Positions 62,839-64,000 of a stretch of DNA of 64,000 nt are shown in pieces. Position 1 is the stretch's first letter. Every line of letters begins with the position of its first letter. Under the pieces are notes generated by a model that made no database searches, was not told where the DNA came from, and was given only the letters and a program-made list of their open reading frames with translations. The position numbers and the translations under genes are program-made. The stretch comes from Cryptomeria japonica (Eukaryota; Streptophyta; Pinopsida; Cupressales; Cupressaceae). The DNA lies in assembly GCF_030272615.1 (NCBI RefSeq), contig NC_081411.1, positions 216,022,154 through 216,086,153 on the forward strand, in the 5' to 3' direction.

Positions 62839-64000
62839 GAGGAAGGTGAGGAAGCATTGAGAATACATGATGAGATAGAGACAAACTTGGTCAATTTAAG
62901 ACGTACAATTTATTTGACAATCATGTCAAGTGTTGATTTTGAGGAAGCTGGTCATAAGCTACTAAAGATCAAGTTTGAACCTGGTCAAGAGAGAACATAC
63001 CTTCGTTATTATGGTCTTCTTGGGCAAAGATTCTATATGATCAATAAAATTTATGAGGAATTTTTTGATAAGTGTTTTGTACAACAGTATTCTATGATAC
63101 ACAGACTGGAAACAAATAAACTGCGTAATGTTGCAAAGTTTTTTGCCCACTTACTTGGCACAGATGCTCTTCCATGGCATTGTCTTGCTTATATACGTGA
63201 GACAGAGGAAGATACTACTTCCTCTTCCCATATTTTTATAAAGATTCTCTTGCAGGAGCTGGCAGAGCAGCTTGGTATATTGTTGCTTAATGAAAGGTTG
63301 AACGATCCAACAATGCAGGAGTCTTTTGATTCAATTTCTCCAAAGGAAAATCCCAAAAATTCATGGTTTGCTATCAATTTCTTTACTTATATTAGTCTTG
63401 GTGGTATCACTGAGAGTTTACATGAGTATTTGAAGAATATGCCAAGGCTTGTAATGCAACAACAAAAGTCTATTCCTGAGTCAGATGAATCTACCTCTAA
63501 TGACGATTCTTCTAGTTCATCAGGTTCGTTAGATTCTGATACATCAGACTCAGATTCTAAGAGTGAAACTGACAATGAGAGCAGTAAGGAGTCACCAAGA
63601 AAGAAAAATAATTCAAAGCATGACAATGAGTATGAAAAAACAAGAAGAAAGAAAAGGGCGAGGGCATCTGACTTGGAGGATGGAAGTGATAGTGAAAAAA
63701 TCAGAAGGAAAAAGAAAAGGAATTAAAAATCTTTCTAGTCAGTTATTCAAGGCTCCAGTAGACACCGTTTTCCTGGACTATGACCAACAAAAGAATCACT
63801 CCCAAGTGCTTTGTTTTTATAACAGATGATTATAAGATGCTACAATGTTGTCTTATGTATTTGAATAGCCACGGGTTTGAGAGTTCTGTACTTGACAGGT
63901 AATGGATAAATAGTGTTAGGAGGAGAAAATATTGAAGGCCAAGTGCAGATTGTGATATTACTAGATCAATGAATCCTATTATTTATTGAGTATTTCTTGT

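Larger units (their letters stand above)
55190..63726 (+). pseudogene. CWC22: CWC22-like splicing factor gene interrupted by an LTR element
   Basis: The 5' part (about 55190-55496) encodes a Lys/Gly-rich lead and the start of the MIF4G domain (DALRKSINGLVNKVNASNIK). The 3' part (62099-63726) resumes with ELFAENLIRGRGLFC, then LKRAYKRNDKHM, FIAHLVNQQVAHEIIALELL, a GAT-encoded run of about 15 Asp (62789-62835), the MA3 domain (IYLTIMSSVDFEEAGHKLLK to EYLKNMPRLVMQQQK) and a Ser/Asp then Lys/Arg-rich tail. CWC22 is a spliceosome protein that loads eIF4A3 for exon-junction complexes. Removing 55497-62098 joins CCA-G to AG-TTG and restores the frame. No intron is seen. Substitutions in conserved motifs (GFTYVFAALVSVV, where I recall GFTDVFAALVAVV) and apparent in-frame losses after HLAVHP and within FEPGQ/ERTYLRYY suggest a decayed paralogue, perhaps a retrocopy. 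Confidence 0.88.

Overview
The window is plant nuclear DNA: spliceosomal exons of plant gene families (a subtilase, a receptor-like or MLKL-like kinase, PPR repeats, the splicing factor CWC22) sit as islands in LTR retrotransposons, DNA-transposon-like elements and simple repeats. The AT-rich spacers, kilobase-scale introns and nested insertions suggest a large-genome seed plant, plausibly a gymnosperm. That assignment is inference. Very little here looks like an intact host gene.

Layout. 1-6165: copy A of a transposase-like element on the minus strand. Its coding part is an uninterrupted 492-codon frame running off the left edge, followed upstream by several kb of GA arrays and short palindromic modules. 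6166-6640: pyrimidine-rich repeat. 7281-8634: four exons of a subtilisin-like protease (minus). 10025-23690: a chromovirus-like Gypsy element (minus) with a complete Copia element (11702-18861) nested in its 3' coding end. 23722-25561: a multi-exon remnant of an unrecognised gene (plus). 26130-26620: degenerate short repeats. 26796-29535: about five tandem units of roughly 350 bp, split by a clean solo LTR. 30420-35931: copy B of the transposase-like element, decayed. 37700-38217: a MITE-like element. 40860-42180: an inverted duplication. 42479-50850: a broken kinase gene (plus) whose putative giant intron is filled by a tandem array (44215-48240). 51007-52316: a truncated Copia fragment. 52783-53641: a PPR remnant. 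55190-63726: a CWC22-like gene cut in its coding sequence by a 6.6-kb LTR element without pol.

Connections. The Copia element at 11.7-18.9 kb and the pol-less element at 55.5-62.1 kb share the same primer-binding site, the same 30-bp polypurine/LTR-edge block and similar LTR boxes. The second looks like a non-autonomous relative that relatives of the first could mobilise. Removing it with one copy of its TCCAG target duplication restores the CWC22 frame exactly.

The best candidate for something undescribed is the transposase-like family represented by copies A and B. It has an N-terminal helix-turn-helix-like segment, a Cys/His-rich middle and a DDE/D-like catalytic part (D, D, D/E spaced 89 and 41 residues in copy B). 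Its 5' region is unusually long and repeat-laden. All family calls come from reading the sequence and remembered motifs; no database was searched.
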